A DNA stretch of 64,000 nucleotides from Stackebrandtia endophytica (GCF_006716355.1 NZ_VFOW01000001.1:1054001-1118000), one strand, 5' to 3'. Numbered from the stretch's first letter, positions 36,406 through 45,904 are shown. Made by a program: numbers and translations. Notes: generated by a model from the letters alone, not told the origin.

Positions 36406-37392
36406 TCACGTGCAGTTCGTCGGCCCCGACCCGGTTGCCACCGCATCGAGGATCGTCGCCGCCCGCTCTCCCGACACCGCCCGGCCCATGTAGTCGTCGC
36501 AGTAGGTGAACGGCAGGACGACCGTGCCGTACTGCTCGATCGGCAACAAAGCCGCCACTGTGAACGCGTGTTCGCCGCCGGGTTGCAAGATCACGGTTTG
36601 GTGAGAACCGTTGGCGGCGTATTCGAGCGCGACCTGCCAGGTGCAGGACCGTTCGGCGGCGTGAGCGAAGAACCGGATCACATGTTGCTCTCCGGTATTC
36701 AGCGTGACGTTCATGTCGTCGCCGTAGTCGGCGAACGACGCCATGGTAGCGTCCGGATCGGGATCACTGAGGAGGTACCAATCCTCCGGAAACACCTTGA
36801 AATCGGGGGCGAACCCGTCGATGGTGATGCCGAGACTGGTCGGTTCCCCCTCACCTTGCGTGGCGGCGATGAAATGCGTTCCGTTGATGGGCTCGGCACA
36901 GGTGATGTTCCGAGGCTGGATGTCGATGATCGTGATCATGCTGTCCCGCTTGGCTTCGAGGACCACCTCCCAGGCGCCCCAGCCGGCAGCCGTCCCACCG
37001 CGATCGGATATCCATCCGTAGTCGGGTGTCCCCCCGGCGTCCGCGTTACCGCCTCCGTCCCAGGAAACGGTGTCCAGATCCGAATGGTCGCCGGGGACCA
37101 CGTGACCGGCCCGATCTCGGGTGGGTCCGGGAATCTGCTTCACGTCATAGACGAGTACCGGATCCGTTGTCACTTCGGCGACCGCATCCCCCAGAAACCC
37201 GGAGAGGTAGTCACCGACGAATGCGGCGATACCGGCGAGCACCACACCCATGATCCAGACGAGTGGCTTCCTCAGAAGGGTCACCCCGGGGCGGGGCTTC
37301 ACCGGTGGATCGGATGAAGGCTCGACGTCGATCAGGTGGGCCCGATGGGCGCTGGGGATTCGAGACCAGTCCGGTGGTGGCGAACCGTTCAT
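36406..37392 (-). CDS. Membrane-anchored protein of unknown function
   Basis: A 328-residue protein with a basic/Pro-rich cytoplasmic start (about 1-42), one transmembrane helix (about 44-68, PLVWIMGVVLAGIAAFVGDYLSGFL) and an extracytoplasmic domain of about 255 residues. That domain looks all-beta (repeated short hydrophobic strands, NGT and NVT sites) and has four Cys (C in ITCAEP, RSCTWQ, TYCDDY and the final NCT). I recognise no family. No partner gene is close by. Confidence 0.7.
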   Translation of the reverse strand: MNGSPPPDWSRIPSAHRAHLIDVEPSSDPPVKPRPGVTLLRKPLVWIMGVVLAGIAAFVGDYLSGFLGDAVAEVTTDPVLVYDVKQIPGPTRDRAGHVVPGDHSDLDTVSWDGGGNADAGGTPDYGWISDRGGTAAGWGAWEVVLEAKRDSMITIIDIQPRNITCAEPINGTHFIAATQGEGEPTSLGITIDGFAPDFKVFPEDWYLLSDPDPDATMASFADYGDDMNVTLNTGEQHVIRFFAHAAERSCTWQVALEYAANGSHQTVILQPGGEHAFTVAALLPIEQYGTVVLPFTYCDDYMGRAVSGERAATILDAVATGSGPTNCT

Positions 37393-37709
37393 CGGACTAC
37401 CCAGCGGGTGACGTCGGGCCCTCCCGCCGACCCGGTTCGTCCGTGTCGGAACGGGCCCGGGATCGTGCCGCCACCGGGTGAGTCACCGTCCCATTCATGA
37501 GATGTCAGACGGTTGACATGGATTGATCGCATAACCGTGATCACGTTCGAACCCCGCTTCCCCAGCGGCGCCCCTGACGAGCCGGCGACCATCCCCTGTG
37601 TCCGCCTTCACCGCTATCTCAACGGTAGGAGGGAAACCGACGGTAGTTCGAGAACTGTCGGGTTAATGACAGATCGGACACCACAACAGACTATCCATAT
37701 CGGACAACG
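37393..37709. other. Intergenic stretch, about 320 bases
   Basis: No supported gene. The open frame that runs from here into the tRNA is spurious because it crosses the tRNA. A TTGACA at 37514-37519 could be a -35 element, but no matching -10 and gene follow. Confidence 0.45.
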
Positions 37710-37753
37710 AAAAAGCCCCCGCAAGTCGGATGGAACCGATCTTCGGAGGCTTT
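37710..37753 (-). terminator. Terminator of tRNA-Lys
   Basis: On the minus strand AAGCCTCCG pairs with CGGGGGCTT (one G-U pair), with an inner helix AAGATCGG/CCGACTT, followed by TTTTT. It starts 5 bases after the tRNA 3' end. Confidence 0.85.
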
Positions 37754-37758
37754 GCAAG

Positions 37759-37831
37759 TGCGCCGCCAGGGACTCGAACCCCGAACCCGCTGGTTAAGAG
37801 CCAGCTGCTCTGCCAATTGAGCTAGCGGCGC
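37759..37831 (-). tRNA. tRNA-Lys (anticodon CTT)
   Basis: A 73-base cloverleaf. The acceptor stem GCGCCGC pairs with GCGGCGC plus discriminator A; the D arm is GCTCAATTGGCAGAGC; the anticodon loop CTCTTAA gives CTT; the T arm is GGGGTTCGAGTCCC. CCA is not encoded. Confidence 0.96.
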
Positions 37832-38063
37832 GCGTGCTGGAAAACAATAACACGCACTCGGATACCCCGGCATCCCGGTATTGGGTGTGCGGTTGCGGCC
37901 GGAGCGATCGCGTCGACGACCGGCGGCTGCGGGTCGCTGAGCTGGGCTGATCCGTCCTCGCCTCAACCGAACCGGGGCTACCGCGCCGGTGGAGCAACCC
38001 GCGTTCCGGACGTCCGAGACAAACCCGGTTGCCTCGCCGAGCCACGCGTGTGAGGCTGCTCGC

Positions 38064-38582
38064 ATGCGACCAGAAACGATCTGCGGTCTACTCGCCGAGC
38101 CCTCTCGGCTTCGGGTCTTCTCGGCGATCACGTTGGGAGCCAAGACGACCACCGAGGTGGCCGAACGGGCCGAGGTGTCGATCGCCGACGTCGGTAAGGC
38201 ACTTCGTCGCCTGCGCGATGGGCGACTGGTCAGTGGCGACAACGACGAGCTGACGGCCCACCCCGAACGGTTCAAAGAGGCGATGAGACAAGCCGCCGCC
38301 GAGAAGCCGGCCGAGATCCTGCACCCCGATCCGCAACGCAACGCCCTGTTGACCTCGGTGTTCCGCGACGGCCGGATCCGGATCATGCCGGAGGCGCCCG
38401 CGAAGGTCCGGATCGTGTTGGAGTACCTGTCGGAGAACTTCGAACCCGGGGTGGAGTACAGCGAGCCACAGGTCAACCGGATCCTCAAACGGTTCCACGA
38501 CGATCACGCCAGCCTCCGCCGATACCTCATCGACACTCAACTGATGACCCGCTCCGACGGACGGTACCGGCGCGCCGGTTGA
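38064..38582 (+). CDS. DUF2087 transcriptional regulator with N-terminal ArsR-like helix-turn-helix
   Basis: A 172-residue protein. The first 75 residues form a winged-helix region (ICGLLAEPSRLRVFSAITLGAKTTTEVAERAEVSIADVGKALRRL). The C-terminal 80 residues are a DUF2087 domain (LEYLSENFEPGVEYSEPQVNRILKRFHDDHASLRRYLID). The ATG at 38064 gives the family-like start MRPETICGLLAEPSR; upstream frame is not similar. It lies just before phoU, but nothing shows that it regulates phosphate genes. Confidence 0.85.
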   Translation: MRPETICGLLAEPSRLRVFSAITLGAKTTTEVAERAEVSIADVGKALRRLRDGRLVSGDNDELTAHPERFKEAMRQAAAEKPAEILHPDPQRNALLTSVFRDGRIRIMPEAPAKVRIVLEYLSENFEPGVEYSEPQVNRILKRFHDDHASLRRYLIDTQLMTRSDGRYRRAG

Positions 38583-38661
38583 GGCGACGAACCCACCGTG
38601 AGGCGGCGACGCCACCGGGTCAGGCACACTCGATGGTTGAAGCTCTACGAAGGGGTTCACC

Positions 38662-39312
38662 ATGCGTGATGTGTTCCATGCCGATCTGGACGCACTCAAC
38701 AGTCAGCTCGTAGCCATGTCCACATCGGTCACCCAAGCCATGCGGGCGGCCTCCGCCGCGCTGCTAAGCCGCGACGCCGTTCAAGCCCGCGGTGTGATCG
38801 ACGGCGATGCCGACATCAATGCGATGCAGTACGCGGTCGACGACGAGGTCATCGACATCATGACCCGGCACCAACCCATCGCCGGTGACCTGCGATTCAT
38901 CCTCGGGGCGGTGCGCATCGGCACCGATTTGGAGCGCATGGGCGACATGGCCGTCCACGTCGCCAAGATCGCCGAGCGGGACGCACCGGGGTGTGCCGTT
39001 CCACGGACTCGACCGATCTTCACCGCGATGTCCGAGATCGCGATACGGATCGCCGACAAGACCACCGGAATCCTGGTCAGCCGGGACGTCCTCGACGCCA
39101 CCCAGTTCGATCTCGACGACGACGAAATGGACGCCCAGTTCGACCGGCTGATGCGAGTGTTGGGTGAGGGCTGGTCACACGGCGCCGAAGCCGCGGTCGA
39201 CGTGGCGATGCTCGGCAGGTCGTTCGAGCGCTATGCCGACCACGCGGTGCGCGTGGCCCATCAGATCGTCTACCTGGTGACCGGGGAAGTCCATCTGGGA
39301 CGTGAGTCATAA
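38662..39312 (+). CDS. phoU: Phosphate transport accessory/regulatory protein PhoU
   Basis: A 216-residue all-helical protein with two PhoU repeats of about 85 residues; metal-cluster motifs are seen as ERMGDMAVHVAKIA (E/DxxxD type) in the first and ERYADHAVRVAHQIVYL in the second. PhoU links PstSCAB to the two-component phosphate sensor and prevents excessive uptake. A good ribosome binding site (GAAGGGG) precedes the ATG. It is on the same strand and 218 bases upstream of pstS, not inside the pst operon. Confidence 0.94.
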   Translation: MRDVFHADLDALNSQLVAMSTSVTQAMRAASAALLSRDAVQARGVIDGDADINAMQYAVDDEVIDIMTRHQPIAGDLRFILGAVRIGTDLERMGDMAVHVAKIAERDAPGCAVPRTRPIFTAMSEIAIRIADKTTGILVSRDVLDATQFDLDDDEMDAQFDRLMRVLGEGWSHGAEAAVDVAMLGRSFERYADHAVRVAHQIVYLVTGEVHLGRES

Positions 39313-39414
39313 CCCCACCAGGTGAGCGCCGACACCTCGAAACAGCACCCGGAATCCGGCGAAAACACCCATAACCGCTGGTTACGGGCGGCCGTGTCGT
39401 AACCGCGTCGCGTC

Positions 39415-39436
39415 GTTCATTTACCGTTCACCTCAG
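39415..39436 (+). promoter_or_regulatory. Pho box upstream of pstS
   Basis: Two adjacent 11-bp direct repeats, GTTCATTTACC and GTTCACCTCAG, match the actinomycete PhoP repeat consensus (GTTCA plus a less conserved 6-mer). They lie 95-116 bases before the pstS start. PhoP-phosphate should activate pstSCAB here on phosphate starvation. Confidence 0.85.
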
Positions 39437-39530
39437 CGTCTCTACCCGCACACCGGTCACGACTTACATGGCCGATGAATCCACTAGCCGTCCGGCGAAG
39501 AGCCGGCCGAAATCGGAGTAGAGACCAACA

Positions 39531-40592
39531 GTGACTGTGAATGTGCGAGGCAAAGTTCTGCCTCTTCTGGCCGCCAGCGCCCTCGCCCTCGGTATGGCCG
39601 CCTGCGGTGGCAACGCCGACGACACCGACAACGGTGGTCAGACCAGCGATCTGTCGGGTGAGCTGACCGCCTCCGGCGCCAGCTTCCCCGACGCCTTCTA
39701 CCAGGTGGCGATCGAAGCCTACGCCGATGTCGCGCCGGACGTCGTCATCAACTACAACTCCACGGGCTCGGGTACCGGCAAGAAGGAGTTCGGTGAGGGT
39801 CTGACCGACTTCGCGGGTACCGACAGCCTGGTCGGCGAGGACGACCCGATCGACGCCGGATCGTTCTTCTACATCCCGACCGTGGCCGCACCGATCACCG
39901 TCTCCTACAACCTGCCCGGGGTCGAAGGCCTGCAGCTGGGTCAGGAGACGCTGGCGCAGATCTTCCAGGGCGACATCACGACCTGGGACGACCCGGCCAT
40001 CGCCGAGGCCAACCCCGACGCGGACCTGCCCGGTACCGCGATCACGATCGCCCACCGCTCCGACGGTTCGGGCACCACCAGCAACTTCACGAAGTTCCTC
40101 GACGAGGCAACCGACGCCTGGAACCTGGGCAGCGGTGACGTCGTCGAGTGGCCGTCCAACGCCCAGGGCGGCGAGAAGAACACCGGTGTCGCCTCCGTGA
40201 TCGAGCAGACCGAAGGCGCCATCGGCTACGTCGACCTCGCCGACGCCACCGGCAGTGGTCTTGTCTTCGCCGCGATCGAGAACGCCGACGGCGCCTACGT
40301 GTTGCCGACCATCGCCGGCACCACCGCCGGTCTGGAGGGCGCCGACGTCGCCGACGACCTGTCCTACAACCCGCTGAACGCCGCCGGTGAGGCCGCCTAC
40401 CCGATCACCGCGCCCACCTACCTGCTGGTGAAGGCCAAGTACGACGACGCTCAGACCGCGGAGCTGGTCAAGGGCTTCGTGACCTGGCTGCTCACCGACG
40501 GTCAGGCCCTGGCCGAGAACGAGTTCTTCGCGCCGCTGCCGACTTCGCTCCAGGAGCAGGCACTGGCCCAACTGGACAAGATCGAGAGTTGA
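39531..40592 (+). CDS. pstS: Phosphate-binding lipoprotein PstS
   Basis: The extracytoplasmic phosphate receptor of the high-affinity Pst importer, 353 residues. The signal peptide VTVNVRGKVLPLLAASALALGMAAC ends in lipobox GMAAC, followed by an acidic/Asn-rich linker. Phosphate-contact blocks are ASGASFPDAFY, NYNSTGSGTGKKEF, DFAGTDS and AHRSDGSGTTSNFTKFL. The GTG at 39531 is used; a second in-frame GTG three codons on is possible. First gene of pstSCAB, under the Pho box. Confidence 0.95.
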   Translation: MTVNVRGKVLPLLAASALALGMAACGGNADDTDNGGQTSDLSGELTASGASFPDAFYQVAIEAYADVAPDVVINYNSTGSGTGKKEFGEGLTDFAGTDSLVGEDDPIDAGSFFYIPTVAAPITVSYNLPGVEGLQLGQETLAQIFQGDITTWDDPAIAEANPDADLPGTAITIAHRSDGSGTTSNFTKFLDEATDAWNLGSGDVVEWPSNAQGGEKNTGVASVIEQTEGAIGYVDLADATGSGLVFAAIENADGAYVLPTIAGTTAGLEGADVADDLSYNPLNAAGEAAYPITAPTYLLVKAKYDDAQTAELVKGFVTWLLTDGQALAENEFFAPLPTSLQEQALAQLDKIES

Positions 40593-40609
40593 TCCGCCTC
40601 GTTGTCCCC

Positions 40610-40641
40610 GCCGCCTCGGCTACCGAAGTAGCCGGGGCGGC
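40610..40641 (+). repeat. Intercistronic stem-loop after pstS
   Basis: A 13-bp stem with one T-G pair (arms 40610-40622 and 40629-40641, GCCGCCTCGGCTA) and 6-nt loop lies between pstS and pstC. Without a T-tract, it probably protects the pstS message or partly terminates, giving more PstS than permease. Confidence 0.7.
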
Positions 40642-40665
40642 CCAGCCGCATTACCGGAGTTTTCC

Positions 40666-41640
40666 GTGACAGAGCTTGACTCTCCCGATGTGACCACCCC
40701 CGGAAAGGGGCGCCGGTTCGACCGAGGCTTCTCCGCTGTCGTTCTCGGCGCGGGGTTGCTGGTCCTCGCCGTTCTAGCGCTGATTCTGATCAGCACCGGC
40801 ATCGAGGCACTGCCCGCTTTCCAGCACTCGGGTCTCGACTTCATCCTGGGGCAACGATGGGCCCCCAACAATCCCGACAGCCCACTGTTCGGCACCCTGA
40901 CGTTCCTGTATGGAACGGTGGTGTCGTCGCTGGTGGGGCTGTTGATCGCGGTTCCGATATCGATCGGGATCGCCCTGTTCCTCACCGAATTGGCACCACG
41001 CTGGCTCCGGGCACCTGCGGTCACGATCATCGATCTGTTGGCCGCGGTGCCCTCCGTCGTGTTCGGCCTGGTCGGTGTCCTGGTAATCGGGCCGGCGTTG
41101 GTTCCGATTTACCAGTGGATTCACAGCCTGGTCGCCGACGTTCCCATCCTCGGTTCGATCTTCGGCCCCGCCGTCAACGGCAACACCTTCGCCACCGCCG
41201 GACTCATCCTGGCGGTCATGGTCATTCCGATCATCACGTCCATCAGCCGCGAGGTGTTCGACACCGTTCCCGTCGCCGACAAGCAGGCCGCCTACGCGCT
41301 GGGCGCCACACGCTGGGAAATGATCAAGGGCGCGGTGTTCCCGCACAGTTTCGCGGGCCTGGTCGGTGGCGCGATGCTGGGACTGGGTCGAGCCATGGGC
41401 GAGACCATCGCGGTCACGCTGGTCATCGGCGGGTCGACTCAGATCGTTGCCAACCTGTTCGCCTCGGGCAACTCGATGGCGGCGGTGATCGCCCAGCAGT
41501 GGGGTGAGGCCAGCGGCCTGCACACCAACGCACTGGTCGGGATCGGTGTGGTCCTGTTCGCCATGACGGTGCTCATCAACTACAGCGCCCGCGTCATCGT
41601 GCGTCGGGCCGAGATCCGCATGAAGGGGGCCACCGCATGA
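40666..41640 (+). CDS. pstC: Phosphate ABC transporter permease PstC
   Basis: A 324-residue inner-membrane permease with six helices. The EAA-type coupling loop is EVFDTVPVADKQAAYALGATRWEMIKGAVFPHS, and the PstC-typical GMLGLGRAMGETIAVTLVIGG follows (here GAMLGLGRAMGET). The GTG start follows GGAG; the 3' end overlaps pstA as ATGA. Confidence 0.95.
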   Translation: MTELDSPDVTTPGKGRRFDRGFSAVVLGAGLLVLAVLALILISTGIEALPAFQHSGLDFILGQRWAPNNPDSPLFGTLTFLYGTVVSSLVGLLIAVPISIGIALFLTELAPRWLRAPAVTIIDLLAAVPSVVFGLVGVLVIGPALVPIYQWIHSLVADVPILGSIFGPAVNGNTFATAGLILAVMVIPIITSISREVFDTVPVADKQAAYALGATRWEMIKGAVFPHSFAGLVGGAMLGLGRAMGETIAVTLVIGGSTQIVANLFASGNSMAAVIAQQWGEASGLHTNALVGIGVVLFAMTVLINYSARVIVRRAEIRMKGATA

Positions 41641-42551
41641 GCGTGACCACCACCCCACCGCGTCGCCAGGTCGATCAGCTGCCCGATTTGAGTCCGGCGG
41701 CATTGTCGTGGCGGCGCCGGCTGGCCAACCGGGGCATGATGGTGCTGATCACCGCGTGCCTCCTGTTGGCGATTCTGCCGTTGGGTCTGGTCGTCTTCGA
41801 GGTGATCAGTCGTGGCGGCGGCGTCATGAGCTGGGAGTTCCTCACCGCCGACATCCCCCGCAACTACCGACGGGTGGGGCCGGGGATGGGAGCGGCCGTC
41901 GTCGGAACGCTCATGATCACCGGAATGGCCGCGCTGTTGGCCATCCCACTGGGCGTGCTGGGTGCGATCTACCTCAACGAGTACGGCAAGAACTCCGCGC
42001 TGGCCCGGTTCATCCGCACGATGGCCGACGTCATGACCGGTGTCCCGTCGATCGTGATGGGCCTGTTCATCTACGTGACCTGGGTGTTGACCGTCGGTGA
42101 GAAGAACGGCTTCGGCGGCGCGTTGGCCTTGGCCTGTCTGATGCTGCCGATCGTGATCCGTTCCAGTGAGGAGATGCTGCGGCTGGTTCCCGATGAACTG
42201 CGGCAGGCGTCGGCGGCGTTGGGGGCCCGCAAGTGGCGGACCATCGTCACGGTGGTGCTGCCTTCGGCGATTTCCGGTATCACCAGCGGTTCGCTGTTGG
42301 CGATCGCTCGGGCCGCCGGGGAAACCGCCCCGATCATCGTCACCGTCGGCATCATCTTCAGCGCCAATGTGGACCTCTTCAGCGGAGGCAACACCACGTT
42401 GGCCGCCCAGATCTATCGCAACGCCAGCCTGACCTTCGAGGGCGCGCAGGAACGTGCGTGGGGCGCGGCGTTGACCCTGATCGTGATCGTCCTGCTCTTC
42501 ACGATCATCGCCCGCGTCATCGCGGCCCGATTCGCACTCAAGGAGCGCTAA
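41637..42551 (+). CDS. pstA: Phosphate ABC transporter permease PstA
   Basis: A 304-residue permease with six helices. The coupling loop is [50 protein letters not shown] is the PstA block. The ATG overlaps the pstC stop codon (ATGA), so the permease subunits are made together. Confidence 0.95.
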   Translation: MSVTTTPPRRQVDQLPDLSPAALSWRRRLANRGMMVLITACLLLAILPLGLVVFEVISRGGGVMSWEFLTADIPRNYRRVGPGMGAAVVGTLMITGMAALLAIPLGVLGAIYLNEYGKNSALARFIRTMADVMTGVPSIVMGLFIYVTWVLTVGEKNGFGGALALACLMLPIVIRSSEEMLRLVPDELRQASAALGARKWRTIVTVVLPSAISGITSGSLLAIARAAGETAPIIVTVGIIFSANVDLFSGGNTTLAAQIYRNASLTFEGAQERAWGAALTLIVIVLLFTIIARVIAARFALKER

Positions 42552-42553
42552 GG

Positions 42554-43456
42554 ATGACCAACCTCTCGTCTTCGTCCGCCACTACCGACGTCAAGGTGAT
42601 TACCATGACCGATAAGACCTCCGTCCGTCCGACAGCCGGGCTGGGCAGCGCCGGCAAGTCCCCCGCCATCGCCGCCGAACCGGTCATGGATCTGACCGAT
42701 GTCAGCGTCTTCTACGGTGACTTCGAGGCGGTTCGCGGTGTCTCGCTGCCGATCCGCCACAATCAGATCACCGCGATGATCGGGCCGTCCGGCTGCGGCA
42801 AGTCCACGGTGTTGCGGGCGCTGAACCGGATGAACGACCTGGTGGCGGGTGCCCGGGTGGCGGGCAGCATCACCTATCACGGCCAGGACATCTACGCCCC
42901 CGGTGTCGACCCGATCCAGGTTCGCCGTCACATCGGCATGGTGTTTCAGAAGGCCAACCCGTTCCCGAAGTCCATCTACGACAACATCGCCTACGGGCCG
43001 CGGCTCAACGGGATCAAGCGGCGGGCCGAGCTCGATGTGATCGTCGAGGAGGCGTTGACGGGTGCGGCGCTGTGGGACGAGGTCAAGGACAAGCTCAAGA
43101 CCTCGGGTCTGGCGCTGTCGGGTGGCCAGCAGCAGCGACTGTGCATCGCGCGCGCGATCGCGGTCAAGCCCGAGGTCATCCTCATGGACGAACCGTGCTC
43201 GGCATTGGACCCGATCGCCACCAGCAAGATCGAGGAGCTGATGTTCCAACTGGCCGAGGACTACACCATCGTCATCGTCACCCACAACATGCAGCAGGCG
43301 GCCCGGGTGAGCCACTACACCTCGTTCTTCACCGCCGAGGTCGACGACGCGGGTGTCCGGCACGGGCGACTGGTCGAATTCGACGACACCCAGAAGATCT
43401 TCACCAACCCCGCCGAGCAGCGCACCGAGGACTACATCACGGGACGATTCGGCTAG
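42554..43456 (+). CDS. pstB: Phosphate ABC transporter ATPase PstB
   Basis: A 300-residue ATPase. Walker A is GPSGCGKST, the PstB signature [14 protein letters not shown] and Walker [37 protein letters not shown] is diagnostic. I use the ATG 2 bases after the pstA stop with AAGGAG 8 bases upstream, which gives a Ser/Thr-rich N-terminal extension of about 45 residues relative to usual PstB; an ATG at 42605 would shorten it. Confidence 0.95.
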   Translation: MTNLSSSSATTDVKVITMTDKTSVRPTAGLGSAGKSPAIAAEPVMDLTDVSVFYGDFEAVRGVSLPIRHNQITAMIGPSGCGKSTVLRALNRMNDLVAGARVAGSITYHGQDIYAPGVDPIQVRRHIGMVFQKANPFPKSIYDNIAYGPRLNGIKRRAELDVIVEEALTGAALWDEVKDKLKTSGLALSGGQQQRLCIARAIAVKPEVILMDEPCSALDPIATSKIEELMFQLAEDYTIVIVTHNMQQAARVSHYTSFFTAEVDDAGVRHGRLVEFDDTQKIFTNPAEQRTEDYITGRFG

Positions 43457-43580
43457 ATCTCCGCATCCAACTCCACATTCCCGATACCAACACGTCGAAA
43501 GAACCTGTGCGGATCGACCACGCGGGCCCCGATCGGCGTCGGTTGCCCACATGGAGCCGCCGGGCTCGCTAGCATCCCAA

Positions 43581-43613
43581 ATGAAGCCGGGCGCGGTCTT
43601 CGCCGCTGCCTGA
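43581..43613 (+). CDS. Possible short upstream ORF (10 aa)
   Basis: ATG to TGA encodes MKPGAVFAAA. Its ATG lies 5 nt after a -10 hexamer TAGCAT (43570-43575), as for leaderless starts in this genome, and its stop is 21 nt before the reductase ATG. It may be chance, a leaderless leader peptide or a start for transcript coupling. Confidence 0.35.
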   Translation: MKPGAVFAAA

Positions 43614-43634
43614 AATCCGAATCCGGGATGTCAC

Positions 43635-44879
43635 ATGACCGAATCCACGTTCATCATCGTCGGTGCCGGGCAAGCCGGCACCATGGCCGCCCAGACGCTG
43701 CGGGAGGAGGGCTTCTCCGGCCGGGTTCTCCTGTACGGGCAGGAGTCGCAGTTCCCCTACGAGCGGCCGCCGCTGTCGAAGGGGTACCTGCTGGGCGACG
43801 AGGAACGCGACAGCGTGTTCCTCCATGAACCCTCGTGGTACGACGAGCAACGCATCTCGGTCCGCCTCGATCAGCGGGTCAATGCGATTCACCGCGACGA
43901 CCACGAGGTGGAGCTCAGCGACGGCGACCGGATCGGCTACGACCGATTGTTGCTGGCCACCGGCGCGGCACCCCGCAAACTGAATCTTCCCGGAGCCGAC
44001 CTGCCCGGCGTGCACTATCTCCGTGAGTTGGGCGATTCCGAGAGGCTGGCGGAGGCCTTGCGCGCCACCGCGCGACGACAGGGCCGCGTGGTGGTCATCG
44101 GTGCGGGTTGGATCGGACTGGAAACCACGGCCGCGGCCCGTCGGCTGGGCTGTGAGGTGACGGTGATCGATCCGATGGACCTGCCGCTCCGCGCCACCCT
44201 GGGAAGTCGGATGGGTGAGTACTTCACCAATGCGCACCGGCTGCACGACGTCGACTTCCGGCTGGGGCAGGAGGCCGCCGCCATCGAGGGCGACGACCGG
44301 GTCGAGGCGGTGGTCACCGCCGAGGGTGACCGGATACCGGCCGACACGGTGATCATCGGCGTCGGGGTCGCGCCCCGGGTGGAACTGGCGGACGCCGCCG
44401 GGCTGCCCATCGACAACGGGGTGCTGGTGGACGGCGCGTTTCGCACCATCGACTCCGACATATTCGCCGCCGGCGACATCGCCAACGTCCACTATGAACG
44501 GTATGGTCGCCATATCCGGGTGGAACATCAGATCAGCGCGGACAACGAGGCGGCCGCGGCCGCGCGCGCGATGCTGGGCCAGGACGTCCGTTACGACGAG
44601 CTGCCGTTCTTCTTCACCGACCAGTACGACATCGGCATGGAGTACACCGGCTGGGTCGCCCCCGGTGAACAGGACGCCGTCATCACCAGAGGTGATGTAC
44701 CCGGTGACGCGTTCTACGCGTTCTGGCTGAACGACAACGTCGTGATGGCCGGTATGCACGTCAACCAGTGGGACGTCGGGATCGATCCGGTGGCGGAGTT
44801 GATTCGCGGCGGTCGCCGCGTCGATCCCGAGCGCCTGGCCGACCCGGACGTGCCGATTGCCGAGGCCGTCGCGGACTGA
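43635..44879 (+). CDS. FAD-dependent NAD(P)H ferredoxin reductase-type oxidoreductase
   Basis: A 414-residue flavoprotein of the class used as reductase partner for Rieske oxygenases and P450s. The FAD motif is IIVGAGQAG (about 6-14), the conserved PYERPPLSKGYL, ATGAAPR and AAGDIA follow, and the NAD(P) site is VVVIGAGWIGLE (about 152-163). The C-terminal reductase domain ends near AEAVAD. No ferredoxin or oxygenase gene is adjacent, so its partner is unknown. Confidence 0.9.
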   Translation: MTESTFIIVGAGQAGTMAAQTLREEGFSGRVLLYGQESQFPYERPPLSKGYLLGDEERDSVFLHEPSWYDEQRISVRLDQRVNAIHRDDHEVELSDGDRIGYDRLLLATGAAPRKLNLPGADLPGVHYLRELGDSERLAEALRATARRQGRVVVIGAGWIGLETTAAARRLGCEVTVIDPMDLPLRATLGSRMGEYFTNAHRLHDVDFRLGQEAAAIEGDDRVEAVVTAEGDRIPADTVIIGVGVAPRVELADAAGLPIDNGVLVDGAFRTIDSDIFAAGDIANVHYERYGRHIRVEHQISADNEAAAAARAMLGQDVRYDELPFFFTDQYDIGMEYTGWVAPGEQDAVITRGDVPGDAFYAFWLNDNVVMAGMHVNQWDVGIDPVAELIRGGRRVDPERLADPDVPIAEAVAD

Positions 44880-44950
44880 GTCACCGGTGCCGCCACTCCG
44901 AAGCCGCTGAAATACCCGGCCGTGATGAGCGGCTTTGCCAGGATCGACGT

Positions 44951-45343
44951 GTGCTGTTCCTTATTAGACTGGTCATCAACGCGGTCGCGTTGTGGGTGAC
45001 GACGCTGCTGGTTCCCGGCATCAACGTGAGCAGCAACTCGACATGGAGCAAGATCGGCACCCTGTTGTTGGTCGCCGTGATCTTCGGCTTGGTGAACGCG
45101 TTCGTCAAGCCGATCATTCAAGTCCTGGGTTGTGCGTTCTACGTGTTGACGCTGGGCCTGTTCGCCTTGGTGGTCAACGCATTGCTGTTCTTGTTGACCG
45201 CGTGGCTGGCCGACCTGTTCTCGATACCGTTCAGCATCTCCGGGTTCTGGGCGGCGTTCTGGGGCGCGATCGTCATGGCGATCGTGTCGTGGCTGTTGAG
45301 CCTGGTTCTGCCGGGAAGCTCTGCCGCGTCATCGTCACGATGA
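44951..45343 (+). CDS. Phage holin family 4 / YvlD-like membrane protein
   Basis: A 130-residue protein with four hydrophobic helices and the family pattern LLVPGINV...LVNAFVKPIIQVLG...LTLGLFALVVNALLF...WGAIVMAIVSWLL. Despite the Pfam name these are chromosomal membrane proteins of unknown function, not phage lysis genes. The GTG at 44951 is used because it gives the usual short N-terminus; upstream frame is not similar. Confidence 0.87.
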   Translation: MLFLIRLVINAVALWVTTLLVPGINVSSNSTWSKIGTLLLVAVIFGLVNAFVKPIIQVLGCAFYVLTLGLFALVVNALLFLLTAWLADLFSIPFSISGFWAAFWGAIVMAIVSWLLSLVLPGSSAASSSR

Positions 45344-45382
45344 TCTGTGGTGGTCGGCGGTGAGGCGACCACCACCTCGTCA

Positions 45383-45904
45383 TCAGTTTCCGCCGGCACC
45401 TCGAAGGCCGGGGACGACCGACTTGCCGCGTTGTTGGTAGCGATCGTCGCCGGCGCGGGCCTGGGACGTCGCGGGTACCGCACGGTACTCGGCCTCATAC
45501 ATGGGTCGACCGTCCGAGGACAGCGGAGGCGGCCCCTGCGGTCCGGCGACCATGCCCAGCCGGGCGCGGGCCACACCGATGTAACGCAACCCCAGCACCG
45601 CCTTGCGACGGACCTGGTCGAACTCGGATTCGTTGCGCGCGGTGGCCAACAGGGCGAGGGCGTACTCGTAGTGGGCGTTGGCCTCGGCAAGCGCCTGACC
45701 GGCGACCGCGTCCTCACTGGAGCGAAGACTGCTGATCTGGCCTCGCAACAGCCCGCACCATCGATCAGCGTCTCGATAGGCCGATCGGGCGGCTTCGGCA
45801 CGATTGTTCCTCCGGGCGATCAAACCCATGACCACACCGGTCAACGCCGCGAGGACGACTACCCCGACCACTGACCAGATTCCGACGTTGACTACGACTT
45901 CCAT
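45383..45904 (-). CDS. Single-pass membrane protein of unknown function
   Basis: A 173-residue protein: one N-terminal helix (about 8-29, IWSVVGVVVLAALTGVVMGLIA), then a helical, probably coiled region (about 35-115, rich in Ala, Glu and Arg) and a disordered Gly/Pro-rich tail. It resembles small actinobacterial signal-anchor proteins but no family is recognised. The 3' end faces the YvlD-like gene. Confidence 0.65.
   Translation of the reverse strand: MEVVVNVGIWSVVGVVVLAALTGVVMGLIARRNNRAEAARSAYRDADRWCGLLRGQISSLRSSEDAVAGQALAEANAHYEYALALLATARNESEFDQVRRKAVLGLRYIGVARARLGMVAGPQGPPPLSSDGRPMYEAEYRAVPATSQARAGDDRYQQRGKSVVPGLRGAGGN

Noticed and set aside
37513-37797. Open reading frame of 94 codons
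   Set aside because: It runs into the tRNA-Lys gene and has no ribosome binding site.
44951-45343. Phage holin / prophage signal
   Set aside because: The family named phage holin 4 is a common chromosomal membrane protein; no other phage genes are present.
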